Origin: Streptomyces roseolus
GTDB lineage: Bacteria; Actinomycetota; Actinomycetes; Streptomycetales; Streptomycetaceae
Direction of reading: 5' to 3'
Assembly (NCBI RefSeq): GCF_014649855.1
Contig: NZ_BMTV01000008.1
Coordinates: forward strand, 1 to 64,000
Length of the DNA: 64,000 bases
Made by a program: the position numbers and the translations under genes. Below the pieces are notes generated by a model. That model saw only the letters and a list, made by a program, of their open reading frames with translations, was not told the origin of the DNA and searched no databases. Below, piece by piece: positions 45,294 to 53,700 of the stretch; within the stretch, counting starts at the first letter, position 1; every line of letters starts with the position of its first letter.

Positions 45294-45815
45294 ATGACCA
45301 GCGATCTCGGTTACACCTGTTCGTGCTGCGGCGACTACCACGCGGAACTTCCGATGGGCTACAGCGCCACGGCCCCCGATGTCTGGGATGCGAGCTTCGA
45401 CGGCCGATCTGACAGCCTGCTCTCCTCAGACCAGTGCGTCATCAAGGCCCAGCACTACTTCATCAAGGGCTTGATCGAGATACCCGTCATCGGCAGTGAC
45501 GAGGTGTTCTCGTGGGGAGTCTGGGTTTCCCTCAGCCGAGACAACTTCTCCCGGGCCGCCGACATGTGGAACACGCCCGGCCGCGAAGACGAGAAGCCGT
45601 ACTTCGGCTGGCTGACCACCGAGCTGCCGATCTACTCGCCCGGCACCACCAACCTGAAGACGAACGCTCACACCCGCCCGGTCGGCCAGCGCCCCTTCAT
45701 CGAGCTCGAACCCACCGATCATCCCCTCGCGGTCGAGCAGCGCACAGGCATCACTCTCGACCGCGTCCGCGAGATCGCCGAAGCCGTCCTCCACGGCAAC
45801 GGCGAGGACCGCTGA
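45294..45815 (+). CDS. DUF2199 domain protein
   Basis: The 173-aa protein fits DUF2199: CSCCGDYHAELPMGYSATAP, LLSSDQCVIKAQHYFIKGLI, WGVWVSLSRDNF, KPYFGWLTTELPIYSP and IELEPTDHPLAVEQRTGIT. The N-terminal C-x-C-C with a nearby His suggests a metal site. Its biochemical role is unknown, and similar proteins occur outside mobile elements. TAGGCT (45281-45286) ends 7 nt before ATG 45294, implying leaderless expression. The CTTCGCAGCGAAG hairpin just upstream could be regulatory. It is probably cargo of the element. Confidence 0.85.
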   Translation: MTSDLGYTCSCCGDYHAELPMGYSATAPDVWDASFDGRSDSLLSSDQCVIKAQHYFIKGLIEIPVIGSDEVFSWGVWVSLSRDNFSRAADMWNTPGREDEKPYFGWLTTELPIYSPGTTNLKTNAHTRPVGQRPFIELEPTDHPLAVEQRTGITLDRVREIAEAVLHGNGEDR

Positions 45816-45856
45816 CCCAGGCGGCTGAGCACGTCGGCGTCGAAGGGGTGGGGCAT

Positions 45857-45873
45857 GACCCCTCGAAGGGGTC
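45857..45873 (+). terminator. Terminator after the DUF2199 gene
   Basis: Perfect 7-bp stem GACCCCT/AGGGGTC with a CGA loop, 41 bases after the stop codon. Confidence 0.6.
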
Positions 45874-45984
45874 TTGCTCGACCGCCATGTCTTAGCAGCC
45901 AGGATTCCGCCACGGTTTCATGGTCCGTCCGTCCTGCCCACAGACTGCCACGGCGGGAGCGTACGACCTGGTCACAGCGCTTCT

Positions 45985-46363
45985 CTGCCATTACTGGCAG
46001 GGGCGGAAGGCCGCAAGGAACAGACCTTAAGGCTGTGGCTGCGGGGCGCGACAGCGCCCCCTTGGCCTTGCGTGCTTGCTCCTGTCGGCCCCTTCCGGGG
46101 CCGCACTGTTGTTGAGCGCTGCGACTGTGGCGGCCGGTAGGCCGCCCCCTGCCGCTTCGCTCTTCGCCGTTGCCCTGCCGCTGTGGGCGCTGCCGCGCCC
46201 TCTGCTTCCCAAGCCTCTGGTCCTCGTGGCCTTCCTCAGTCGGCCCTGACACGGGCCGCACTGCACTGGAGCCAAGTAGATAAGAGAGCACGCGAACGTT
46301 TCCGCAGGTCCGGTGCCATGCCGGTATACGCCAGACGTGCTCTGACCACACGTACCGCGTGTG
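45985..46363. repeat. Noncoding array of perfect hairpins inside the element
   Basis: The 549-base gap 45816-46364 has no convincing gene. It holds perfect inverted repeats at 45985-46000, 46043-46060, 46086-46103, 46129-46146, 46185-46200, 46241-46258 and 46347-46363. The middle three share one design (7-bp stem, 4-nt loop) with different sequences (GGGGCGC, CGGCCCC, GGCGGCC), and start exactly 43 bp apart. It lies between convergent genes. Confidence 0.7.
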
Positions 46364-46364
46364 C

Positions 46365-46715
46365 TCACCGGTCCTGATGGAGGCGGCAGGGGACTGGTGC
46401 ACCCTTGCCCTTCTGGAACAGGTGGGGAGGAAGGACGAGGCAGGCGGCCCCGGACCGGGGAGACACAAGGTCCAGTTCCTTGGCGCGGGCCACCGCGTTG
46501 CGGGTGCTCTGGTCGGACAGCGGCTTGCCGTTCTTGCCCAGCAGGGTGGCCAGCCGGCCAGGCTCGAAGCCTGCGTGTCCCTGCCTGTCCGCCCATCCGA
46601 TGGCGGCGAAGTGCACGCGGTAGGCGAGAGGGTGTCCTGGGTTCTGCGCCATGCGTCGGTACTCGTGCTGGGAGACCGCGCCCCACGAGCGGTCATGGCC
46701 GAAGCTGATAGCCAC
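46365..46715 (-). CDS. Winged-helix-like DNA-binding protein of the element
   Basis: The 116-aa product (WGAVSQHEYRRMAQNPGHPL, YRVHFAAIGWADRQGHAGFE, GRLATLLGKNGKPLSDQSTR, NAVARAKELDLVSPRSGAAC) has the spacing of a winged-helix replication-type or regulatory domain as found on actinobacterial plasmids and phages. GTG 46715 has AGGAAGGGG about 9 nt upstream. It overlaps the end of the 43-aa gene at 46693 and lies downstream of the integrase on the same strand. A role as excision factor is possible but not shown. Confidence 0.72.
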   Translation of the reverse strand: MAISFGHDRSWGAVSQHEYRRMAQNPGHPLAYRVHFAAIGWADRQGHAGFEPGRLATLLGKNGKPLSDQSTRNAVARAKELDLVSPRSGAACLVLPPHLFQKGKGAPVPCRLHQDR

Positions 46716-46824
46716 CGGTCGCACCCCCTTCCTGCGGGGCGTGGCCGCAGTCGTGCGTCTCTCCCTCGACGAGGGGTGAGGTGCAGACCTCACAAGTCCA
46801 GACGACTTCGATCGTGATGTTCAA
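46693..46824 (-). CDS. 43-aa Cys/His-rich small protein
   Basis: A short frame on the minus strand begins at TTG 46824, 10 nt after AGGAG, and encodes ITIEVVWTCEVCTSPLVEGE, then THDCGHAPQEGGATGGYQLRP. The C-x2-C and H-x-C-x-H groups suit one zinc ion. An in-frame GTG 36 nt upstream is an alternative start. Its stop lies inside the next gene (GTG 46715), so the two are translationally coupled. Composition and coupling support a real gene; I know no function. Confidence 0.6.
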   Translation of the reverse strand: MNITIEVVWTCEVCTSPLVEGETHDCGHAPQEGGATGGYQLRP

Positions 46825-47124
46825 GGGCTGGCGACTCCTGGCGCTGGCCGAGGACAGCACGGAGCCGCGCCTCGGCGTTGGGTGGAAGTCGCGCAGTACC
46901 GTCCTACGCTTCGGGATGTCCTCGACGTCCCTGCGAGCCCCTCGGGATCGCGGCCCCTCACGGAGTGGCCAGCTCTACCGCCGTTGAACGGCGGGAGCTA
47001 CGGTGTCCGCTCCCAGAAGGAGCGGGAAAGTCTTCCTATCCGGAGCCCGGGCCGGCCGTCAAGCCGGAACACCTCCGGGCCTGGCTGACCGAGCCGCCCG
47101 GAGATGTCTGTCCCTGCTCCCTCG
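46825..47124. other. Gap between integrase and small genes, no confident gene
   Basis: Frames here are short and none has both a start with a ribosome site and protein-like composition; the best (GTG 46882 to 47088, + strand) is unconvincing. Two perfect hairpins are present: CCGCCGTT/AACGGCGG (46978-46994) and CCGCTCC/GGAGCGG (47007-47025). Confidence 0.4.
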
Positions 47125-48699
47125 TCAGAGCCTTGCGGCGAAGTCGTCACCCTTGATGACCAGGCGTTCGCGGACGTCGCGCGGGATCTTGAGCCGCAGG
47201 TGCACGGACGGCGCGCGCACCCCCTTCACCTTCGTGCGGGTCACCTCGCACGTGACGCCCACCCGGCGCAGGTCCTCGGCCATGGCCTCCATGCCGCCTG
47301 CTTCCCACATCTCCCGGAAGGTCTTGCCGTTGTGCACGAGGACCCAACGGTCTTGCGTGGTCTCGGGATCGATGGCGTTCAACTCTTCCGTGAGCTTGTC
47401 GAGCGTCTTCTCCGCTCGCTCGCGAGTGAACCGCGTCTTCGAGAAGCGGCCCTCTGGTTCGAGCTCCGCCATGTAATAGGAGATGGCGTCTTCGAGCCGC
47501 TTCACTTCGGCCCGCGCCTCGGCTCCCTTCGCGTACTCCCGGACCTGGACGGGGAAGTCGCCGAGGACGCGCAGCACGTCGCCCACGAGGACGTCGTAGA
47601 CGTCCTGCGGGTTGGGCGCGCCGAGGCCGCCGCCCTTGCACTTGCCGCAGCGCAGGTACGTGTAGCTCCGGCCGTTGCTCACGTTCTTCTGCACGGTCAT
47701 GTTGGTCGAGCAGTCGACGCAGATGAGTACGCCGAGGAACTGGGTCGCTCCGCCCGCCTGCCGGGTCGGCTGGCTCTTACCTCGTCGGTCGAGTGCCGCT
47801 TGGAGGGTGTCGAACTCCTCCTCGGTGAAGATCGGGGGGCCGACCCGTATCGGCTTGCCGTCGTTGCCGAGGACGAGCCTGCTCCGTCGCTTGCCGCCCT
47901 GCTTGTTCTCCTCGACCCGGTAGCCCATGAGTGCGGGGTTACGAAGGCGGCGAAGGAGAGTCGACGTCGTGAGCCCCGTCGACATGAGCCCGGAGCGGAC
48001 GAGACAGAGGGCCATGCGGCGGGCGGAGACGCCCCGGAGCGCCATGCGCCGAGCCCAGTGCAGTGCCTTGTGTGCGCTCGGCTCGACGGCGAGCGCCGGC
48101 TTGCCGTCCACCTTCGTCGTGATGTAGCCGTACGTCGGCTTGCCGACCAGCCATGAGTCCTGCGTGCGCGCGTAGTCCCACAGCGACGTGACGCGGGTCG
48201 ACGTGTTCGCCGCCTCGATCTCGGCGATGCCCCCGATGAGCGTGACCATGATCCGGCCGACGGTCGTGCTGAGGTCGATCGCGTCGTTCTTCGACACGAG
48301 GTTCTTCCCGTACCGCTCGCACCACTCGATCATCGTGGACAGGTCCGTCATGCGACGGATGAAGCGGTCGAGCTTCCAGAAGAGCAGAGCATCGAACTCC
48401 GGAGCCCGGTTGTTGAGCCACTCGCCGAGCTCCTTCCGCTTCCACGGCGGAACCTTCGTCGCCGACACGTTGAGATCAGAGGCGACGCCGACGACGCGGT
48501 ACCCCTTCTCTCTTGCGAGGAGCCGTAGGTCGAGCTCCTGCCGCACCGGCGACGTCGTGTCTTCCGTAAGTACGGACAGGCGGACGGAGAGGAGCGCACG
48601 CGGAGCGTCCTCGGGGAGCAGAGCCTCCGCCCGCTTCAGGTCCTCCAGGAGAGCCAGGTCCGAGGCGGTCCACTCGCTCTCGATGTCGTACATCTTCAT
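47125..48699 (-). CDS. int: Large serine integrase
   Basis: The 524-aa site-specific recombinase has the resolvase-type catalytic domain with Ser42 in VRLSVLTEDTTS, the helix segment LLFWKLDRFIRRMTDL and GRIMVTLIGGIAEIEAANTS. The recombinase domain follows (KPTYGYITTKVDGKPALAVE, RRLRNPALMGYRV), then a zinc ribbon (LICVDCSTN...YLRCGKCKG) and a C-terminal coiled coil. This is the architecture of phage integrases such as phiC31 and phiJoe. ATG 48699 lies 48 bases from the right junction. The frame is open far upstream, but that part is antisense to rne and not real. TACGCT about 9 nt before the ATG suggests a leaderless message. Confidence 0.94.
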   Translation of the reverse strand: MKMYDIESEWTASDLALLEDLKRAEALLPEDAPRALLSVRLSVLTEDTTSPVRQELDLRLLAREKGYRVVGVASDLNVSATKVPPWKRKELGEWLNNRAPEFDALLFWKLDRFIRRMTDLSTMIEWCERYGKNLVSKNDAIDLSTTVGRIMVTLIGGIAEIEAANTSTRVTSLWDYARTQDSWLVGKPTYGYITTKVDGKPALAVEPSAHKALHWARRMALRGVSARRMALCLVRSGLMSTGLTTSTLLRRLRNPALMGYRVEENKQGGKRRSRLVLGNDGKPIRVGPPIFTEEEFDTLQAALDRRGKSQPTRQAGGATQFLGVLICVDCSTNMTVQKNVSNGRSYTYLRCGKCKGGGLGAPNPQDVYDVLVGDVLRVLGDFPVQVREYAKGAEARAEVKRLEDAISYYMAELEPEGRFSKTRFTRERAEKTLDKLTEELNAIDPETTQDRWVLVHNGKTFREMWEAGGMEAMAEDLRRVGVTCEVTRTKVKGVRAPSVHLRLKIPRDVRERLVIKGDDFAARL

Positions 48700-48741
48700 G
48701 GTCGCGGAGCGTACAGGCTCGATATGCAGCTGTCTTGTTAT

Positions 48742-48757
48742 GCCCGCAGATGGACAC
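48742..48757 (+). repeat. Right attachment junction (attR) of the integrative element
   Basis: TGCCC-G-CAGATGGA-C-AC; the identical core CAGATGGA is at 48747-48754. To its right the radical SAM reading frame resumes in native, GC-rich codons. Confidence 0.8.
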
Positions 48758-48815
48758 CCACATCCAGATCGGCCCGACCGGCAAGAAGCTGCTGCCGCTG
48801 ACCGTGGTGAAGTAG
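48744..48815 (+). pseudogene. Displaced native 3' end of the radical SAM gene
   Basis: In frame from CCG 48744, the sequence encodes PQMDTHIQIGPTGKKLLPLT, then VVK and TAG at 48813-48815. The gene at 40129 ends PQMDTAIQIGPTGKKLLPLT, then VKK. This is the original C terminus cut off by integration, now without a promoter. Differences are mostly synonymous third positions. Confidence 0.9.
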
Positions 48816-48833
48816 CCCGGTAACGCCTTGGTG

Positions 48834-48870
48834 ACGGCCCGGCGAAGGGGAAATCCTCCGCCGGGCCGTC
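48834..48870 (+). terminator. Original terminator of the radical SAM gene
   Basis: ACGGCCC-CGGCG pairs with CGCCG-GGCCGT (one bulged C), about 20 bases after the native stop codon. It is now separated from its gene by the 6.8-kb insertion. Confidence 0.7.
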
Positions 48871-48885
48871 GTCGTCCATCTGGGC

Positions 48886-49521
48886 ATGAACACGGAAAAC
48901 TCGGGCTGCCTCACGGGAGTGGCACGCGCCATCGCCCTCGTGGTCGTCCTGCCCTTCCGGCTGCTCTGGGACGCCCTCGCCTGGTGCTGCCGACAGCTCT
49001 GGCGCTGGGTCCTCGCCCCGATCGGCCGAGCCCTCGGGTGGCTGCTCCACCACCTCCTCGTCATCCCCCTCCGGTGGCTGTGGGAGTGGGTCCTCGCCCC
49101 GATCGGCCGAGCCCTGGGGTGGCTGCTCCACCACCTCCTCGCCGTCCCCCTCCGGTGGTTGTGGGAGTGGATCCTCGTCCCCGTCGGCAAGGCCCTGTGG
49201 TGGGTCGTCGACCTGCTGCTCGTCACCCCGCTCCGCCTGCTCTGGCGGTACGTGCTCGGCCCCGTCTGCCGCGTCGTCGGCGCCGCCCTCGCCTGGGCCT
49301 GGCGCGTCGCCGGCGAGATCTCCCGGGCCGTCGGCCGGGCGATCCGCCGGCTCCTGTGGAACGCGATCGGCCGGCCCCTCGCCTGGGTGTACCGGGCGGT
49401 CCTCACCCCCGTCGGCCACTGGCTGCGCCGGTACGTGTGGGCGCCCGTCGCCACCGTCGCCCGGGCGGTGCGCGCCGCCGCCCGCGAGGTGCGGACGGCG
49501 CTCTTCGGCGGCCCCCGCTGA
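48886..49521 (+). CDS. Trp-rich membrane-associated protein with 27-residue repeats
   Basis: The 211-aa protein consists of repeated hydrophobic/aromatic units: WVLAPIGRALGWLLHHLLVI plus PLRWLWE occurs twice almost identically (27 aa, 81 bp), then diverged copies follow (ILVPVGKALWWVVDLLLVTP, YVLGPVCRVVGAALAWAWRV, then VLTPVGHWLRRYVWAPV). Each unit has an [AG]P[IV]G[RK] turn, Trp pairs and Arg, as in amphipathic or re-entrant membrane helices. About 25 Trp in 211 residues is extreme. ATG 48886 has only a weak ribosome site. No known family; it lies between the radical SAM gene and its usual partner. Confidence 0.75.
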   Translation: MNTENSGCLTGVARAIALVVVLPFRLLWDALAWCCRQLWRWVLAPIGRALGWLLHHLLVIPLRWLWEWVLAPIGRALGWLLHHLLAVPLRWLWEWILVPVGKALWWVVDLLLVTPLRLLWRYVLGPVCRVVGAALAWAWRVAGEISRAVGRAIRRLLWNAIGRPLAWVYRAVLTPVGHWLRRYVWAPVATVARAVRAAAREVRTALFGGPR

Positions 49522-49722
49522 ACCGCCGCCGACCCCGCCGGGGAACCCGAGGTGGCCCGGGCGCGTACTCTGGGTAGTACAACGAACGTCCCCGGCGCGG
49601 CGCCCGCCCCCGAGATCTCCCCGCACCGAGCGGGGGTGATCCGGGCGGGAGCCCACGGGACGCCCCGAGAGCTTCCGGGCGGGACGCCACCCGCGCCCGC
49701 CCCGCACCGAGGAGAAGAACCA

Positions 49723-50556
49723 CTGGGCAAGCGACAGCCCGAAGGCCCGCCGCCCGCACCGGCGGTGCAGCGCATCCGTCTGCGCTACACCAAGCGCGGC
49801 CGCCTCCGGTTCACCAGCCACCGCGACTTCCAGCGCGCCTTCGAGCGCGCCCTGCGCCGCGCCGAGGTGCCCATGGCGTACTCGGCCGGATTCACCCCGC
49901 ACCCCAAGGTGTCGTACGCCAACGCCGCCCCCACGGGTACGGGCTCCGAGGCCGAGTTCCTGGAGATCGCCCTCACCGAGCGCCGCGACCCCGAGACCCT
50001 GCGGGTCCTGCTCGACGAGTCCCTCCCGGCCGGCCTGGACATCACCGACGCCGTCGAGGCCCGCACCTCCGGCCTCGCCGACCGGCTCACCGCCTCCGTG
50101 TGGGAGCTCCGGCTCGACGGCGTCACCGTCGACGACGCCCGGAAGGCCGTGGAGGCCTTCCTCGCGGCCGAGACGGTCGAGGTCCAGCGCAAGACCAAGA
50201 ACGGCATCCGCACCTTCGACACCCGCTCCGCCGTCGCCGAGCTCGTCGCGGACCGGCCCCAGGGCGATCCCCGGGGTGATAGGCCCGCCGACGATGCCTG
50301 TGCGATACTGCGGCTGGTCGTTCGGCACGCGACACCCGCCGTGCGACCCGACGACGTCCTGTCCGGTCTCCGAGCTGTGGCCGACCTGGCGCCGCCGGTC
50401 CCCGCAGCGGTGACCAGGCTGGCGCAGGGGCTCTTCGACGAGGAGTCCGGCACGGTGACCGACCCGCTCGCGCCCGACCGCGAGGCAGTCACGGCCGCAG
50501 CAACCACGGCCGCCGCGACCGCCCCGGCGACGGCGCCGGAGGCAGGCCCCGCGTAG
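49723..50556 (+). CDS. Radical SAM-associated protein, TIGR03936/DUF2344 family (probable CTG start)
   Basis: The 277-aa protein has the family core VQRIRLRYTKRGRLRFTSHR, RALRRAEVPMAYSAGFTPHP and YANAAPTGTGSEAEFLEIAL. It normally pairs with a TIGR03960 radical SAM protein (here at 40129) and sits upstream of rne. I place the start at CTG 49723 because GAGGAG (49709-49714) lies 8 nt upstream and the protein then begins GKRQPEGPPP, as I remember for homologues starting MGKRQPEG. GTG codons at 49552 and 49636 are possible, but the former precedes the likely promoter (TAGTAC at 49574-49579). The tail is Ala/Thr-rich. Confidence 0.85.
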   Translation: MGKRQPEGPPPAPAVQRIRLRYTKRGRLRFTSHRDFQRAFERALRRAEVPMAYSAGFTPHPKVSYANAAPTGTGSEAEFLEIALTERRDPETLRVLLDESLPAGLDITDAVEARTSGLADRLTASVWELRLDGVTVDDARKAVEAFLAAETVEVQRKTKNGIRTFDTRSAVAELVADRPQGDPRGDRPADDACAILRLVVRHATPAVRPDDVLSGLRAVADLAPPVPAAVTRLAQGLFDEESGTVTDPLAPDREAVTAAATTAAATAPATAPEAGPA

Positions 50557-50788
50557 GGGACGGAGTCGAGCGCAGCCCTGGCACTCGGGAGCCACCTGGG
50601 TCGGGCAGCGCACTGACCAGCAGACTTTCGCCAGGCCGTACGCATCGGGCGTACGGAACCGGCGAGCCAGACATTCAGCTCCCGTGCGGCGCCCGCGCCC
50701 CGGACGGCGGCACCGCGCACGACGCGCGTCCGTGCCGCCCACCGGAATCCGACGCGGCGCCCGGGAGCGTGACGGGAGAACCGCCCGC

Positions 50789-53700
50789 ATGCTCGAAGAG
50801 ACCAACGAGACCAACGACAACGCCCCCGGTGACAAGCTGCCGCCGCGCCGCCGGCGCCGCGCCGCCTCCCGGCCCGCCGGCCCGCCGGTGACCGCCGCCG
50901 GCGAGACCGCCGAGGCCGTGGAGACCACCCCGGCCCCCGCCGCCGAGACCCCGGCCGCCGAGCCGGAGGCCGCCCCGGCCCGCACCCGCCGCCGCGCCAC
51001 CCGCAAGACGGCCGCGCCCGCGCCGGTCGCCGAGGAGACCGCCGCGGAGGTGCCCGCCGCCGAGCCGGTCGCCGCCGTGGAGGAGGCCGCCGAGCCGGTC
51101 GAGCCGGTCGTCGAGGCCGCCCCGGCGCGGACCCGCCGCCGTGCCACCCGCAAGGCCACCGCGCCGGTGACCTCCACCGCCCCGGCCGAGGAGGCCGCCG
51201 CGGAGGAGCCCGCCGCCGAGCCGTCCGCCGCCGTGGAGGAGGCCGCCGAGCCGTCCGCCGAGGCCGCGCCGGCGCGGACCCGCCGCCGTGCCACCCGCAA
51301 GGCCACCGCGCCGGTGACCTCCACCGCCCCGGCCGAGGAGGCCGCCGCGGAGGAGCCCGCCGCCGAGCCGTCCGCCGCCGTGGAGGAGCCCGCCGAGGCC
51401 GCGCCGGCCCGTACCCGCCGCCGCGCCACCCGCCGTGCCGCCGCGCCCGAGACCGCGGTCACCCCGGACGTCGCCGCCGAGCTCGCCGCGCCGACCTCCG
51501 GCGAGGCCCTGCCCGCCGACACCGTGGAGGAGATCGCCTCCCACGGTGCCGACGTCGCCGCCGCCGAGACCGCCGCCACCCGTGGCCGCGGCCGCCGCCG
51601 CGTCAACGTCCCGCAGTTCACCGCGGAGCCGGCCACGGCCGAGGAGGCCCCGCGCCGCCGCCGCGTCGAGCGCCCGGCCGTCGCCGTCTTCCAGGCCCCG
51701 GTCTTCGCCGAGCCCATGTTCCAGACGCCGGAGACCGCCGCGTTCGCCGCCGCGGCCGTCGCCGCCGAGGCCGAGGAGGAGGAGCCGGAGGAGACCGTCG
51801 TCGAGACGGTCGAGGCCGTCGAGCCCGCCGAGCGCGCCGAGACCGGCCCGCGCCGCCGCCGTCGCCGCCGCGGCGAGCCCGTCGCCGTCGAGCCCGTCCC
51901 GGCGACCGTCGCCGACGAGCCCGAGGTCGAGCACGTCGCCGACGAGGCCGAGGCGGAGGAGGCCGAGGACGCGGAGGACGCCGACGAGTACGGCGACCGT
52001 CCGTCCCGTCGTCGCCGTCGTGGCGGCCGTCGCCGCCGCCGCGGCGAGTCCGCCGAGGCGGAGGAGGCCGAGGAGGCCGAGGACGCCGACGAGCTCCACG
52101 CCGAGGACGAGGCCGGCGCCGAGGAGGCCGAGGAGGACGACGAGTCCGGCTTCGCCGGCTCCAGCAGCTCCCGCCGCCGTCGCCGCCGTCGCCGCCGCAG
52201 CGGTGACGCCGCCGGCGAGGCCGAGACCACCGAAGAGGACGGCGTCCGCACGGTCGTCAAGGTCCGCGAGCCCCGCCCGGCCCGCGAGAAGGCCGAACCC
52301 GGCACCGGCGCGGACGAGGTGCAGTCCATCAAGGGCTCCACCCGCCTGGAGGCCAAGAAGCAGCGCCGCCGCGAGGGCCGCGAGCAGGGCCGCCGCCGCG
52401 TCCCGATCATCACCGAGGCCGAGTTCCTCGCCCGCCGCGAGGCCGTCGAGCGCGTCATGGTCGTCCGCCAGAACGGCGAGCGCACCCAGATCGGCGTCCT
52501 GGAAGACAACGTGCTCGTCGAGCACTACGTCAACAAGGAGCAGGCCACCTCGTACGTCGGCAACGTCTACCTGGGCAAGGTCCAGAACGTGCTGCCGTCG
52601 ATGGAGGCCGCCTTCGTCGACATCGGCAAGGGCCGCAACGCCGTCCTGTACGCCGGCGAGGTGAACTTCGAGGCGCTCGGCATGGGCCACGGCCCGCGCC
52701 GCATCGAGTCCGCCCTCAAGTCCGGCCAGTCGGTCCTGGTGCAGGTCACCAAGGACCCGATCGGCCACAAGGGCGCCCGCCTCACCAGCCAGGTCTCCCT
52801 CCCGGGCCGCTACCTCGTGTACGTCCCCGAGGGCTCGATGACCGGCATCAGCCGCAAGCTCCCGGACACCGAGCGCGCCCGGCTGAAGACCATCCTCAAG
52901 AAGATCGTCCCCGAGGACGCGGGCGTCATCGTGCGCACCGCCGCCGAGGGCGCGAGCGAGGACGAGCTGCGCCGCGACGTCGAGCGCCTGCAGGCGCAGT
53001 GGGCCGACATCCAGAAGAAGGCGAGCCAGATCTCGACCTCCGCGCCGAGCCTGCTCTACGGCGAGCCGGACATGACCGTCCGGGTCGTCCGCGACATCTT
53101 CAACGAGGACTTCTCCAAGGTCATCGTGAGCGGTGACGACGCCTGGGAGACCATCCACGGCTACGTCTCGCACGTCGCGCCCGACCTGGCCGACCGCCTC
53201 CAGCGGTGGACCAGCGAGGTCGACGTCTTCGCCACCTACCGGATCGACGAGCAGCTGATGAAGGCGCTCGACCGGAAGGTCTGGCTGCCGTCCGGCGGCT
53301 CGCTGGTGATCGACAAGACCGAGGCGATGATCGTCGTCGACGTCAACACCGGCAAGTTCACCGGCCAGGGCGGCAACCTGGAGGAGACCGTCACCAGGAA
53401 CAACCTGGAGGCGGCCGAGGAGATCGTGCGCCAGCTGCGGCTGCGCGACCTCGGCGGCATCGTCGTCATCGACTTCATCGACATGGTCCTGGAGTCCAAC
53501 CGCGACCTGGTGCTCCGCCGTCTCCTGGAGTGCCTGGGCCGCGACCGGACCAAGCACCAGGTGGCCGAGGTCACCTCGCTCGGCCTGGTGCAGATGACCC
53601 GCAAGCGGGTCGGCCAGGGCCTCCTGGAGTCCTTCTCCGAGACCTGCGTCCACTGCAACGGCCGCGGCGTCATCGTCCACATGGAGCAGCCGGCCACCCA

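Larger units (their letters stand above)
41989..48754. mobile_element. 6.76-kb integrative element using a large serine integrase, inserted in a radical SAM gene
   Basis: The boundaries are the two CAGATGGA cores. Inside are: a substitute 3' end for the host gene, a small ORF, a DUF6879/Scr1 HTH triad, two small proteins, a serine resolvase, a DUF2199 protein, a hairpin array, a winged-helix-like protein, a 43-aa Cys/His protein and the large serine integrase next to the right junction. No conjugation, replication or virion gene is recognised, so it is a small mobile island. As I recall, the phage phiJoe attB lies in the S. coelicolor equivalent gene (SCO2603) and is occupied in several genomes by an element of variable content. 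This would be another such element. Confidence 0.88.

Noticed and set aside
46365-46715. Calling the winged-helix-like protein a replication initiator or excision factor
   Set aside because: The resemblance is to DNA-binding folds only; nothing in the sequence decides between these roles.
46882-47088. 68-codon plus-strand frame downstream of the integrase
   Set aside because: Weak start, low-complexity Ser/Pro/Arg-rich composition, and interrupted by two hairpins; not convincing as protein.
47125-52509. A 1794-codon minus-strand open frame suggesting a giant integrase fusion
   Set aside because: Only 47125-48699 reads like a recombinase. The upstream part is antisense to rne and neighbouring genes, crosses attR, and consists of Ser/Ala/Arg-rich shadow sequence.
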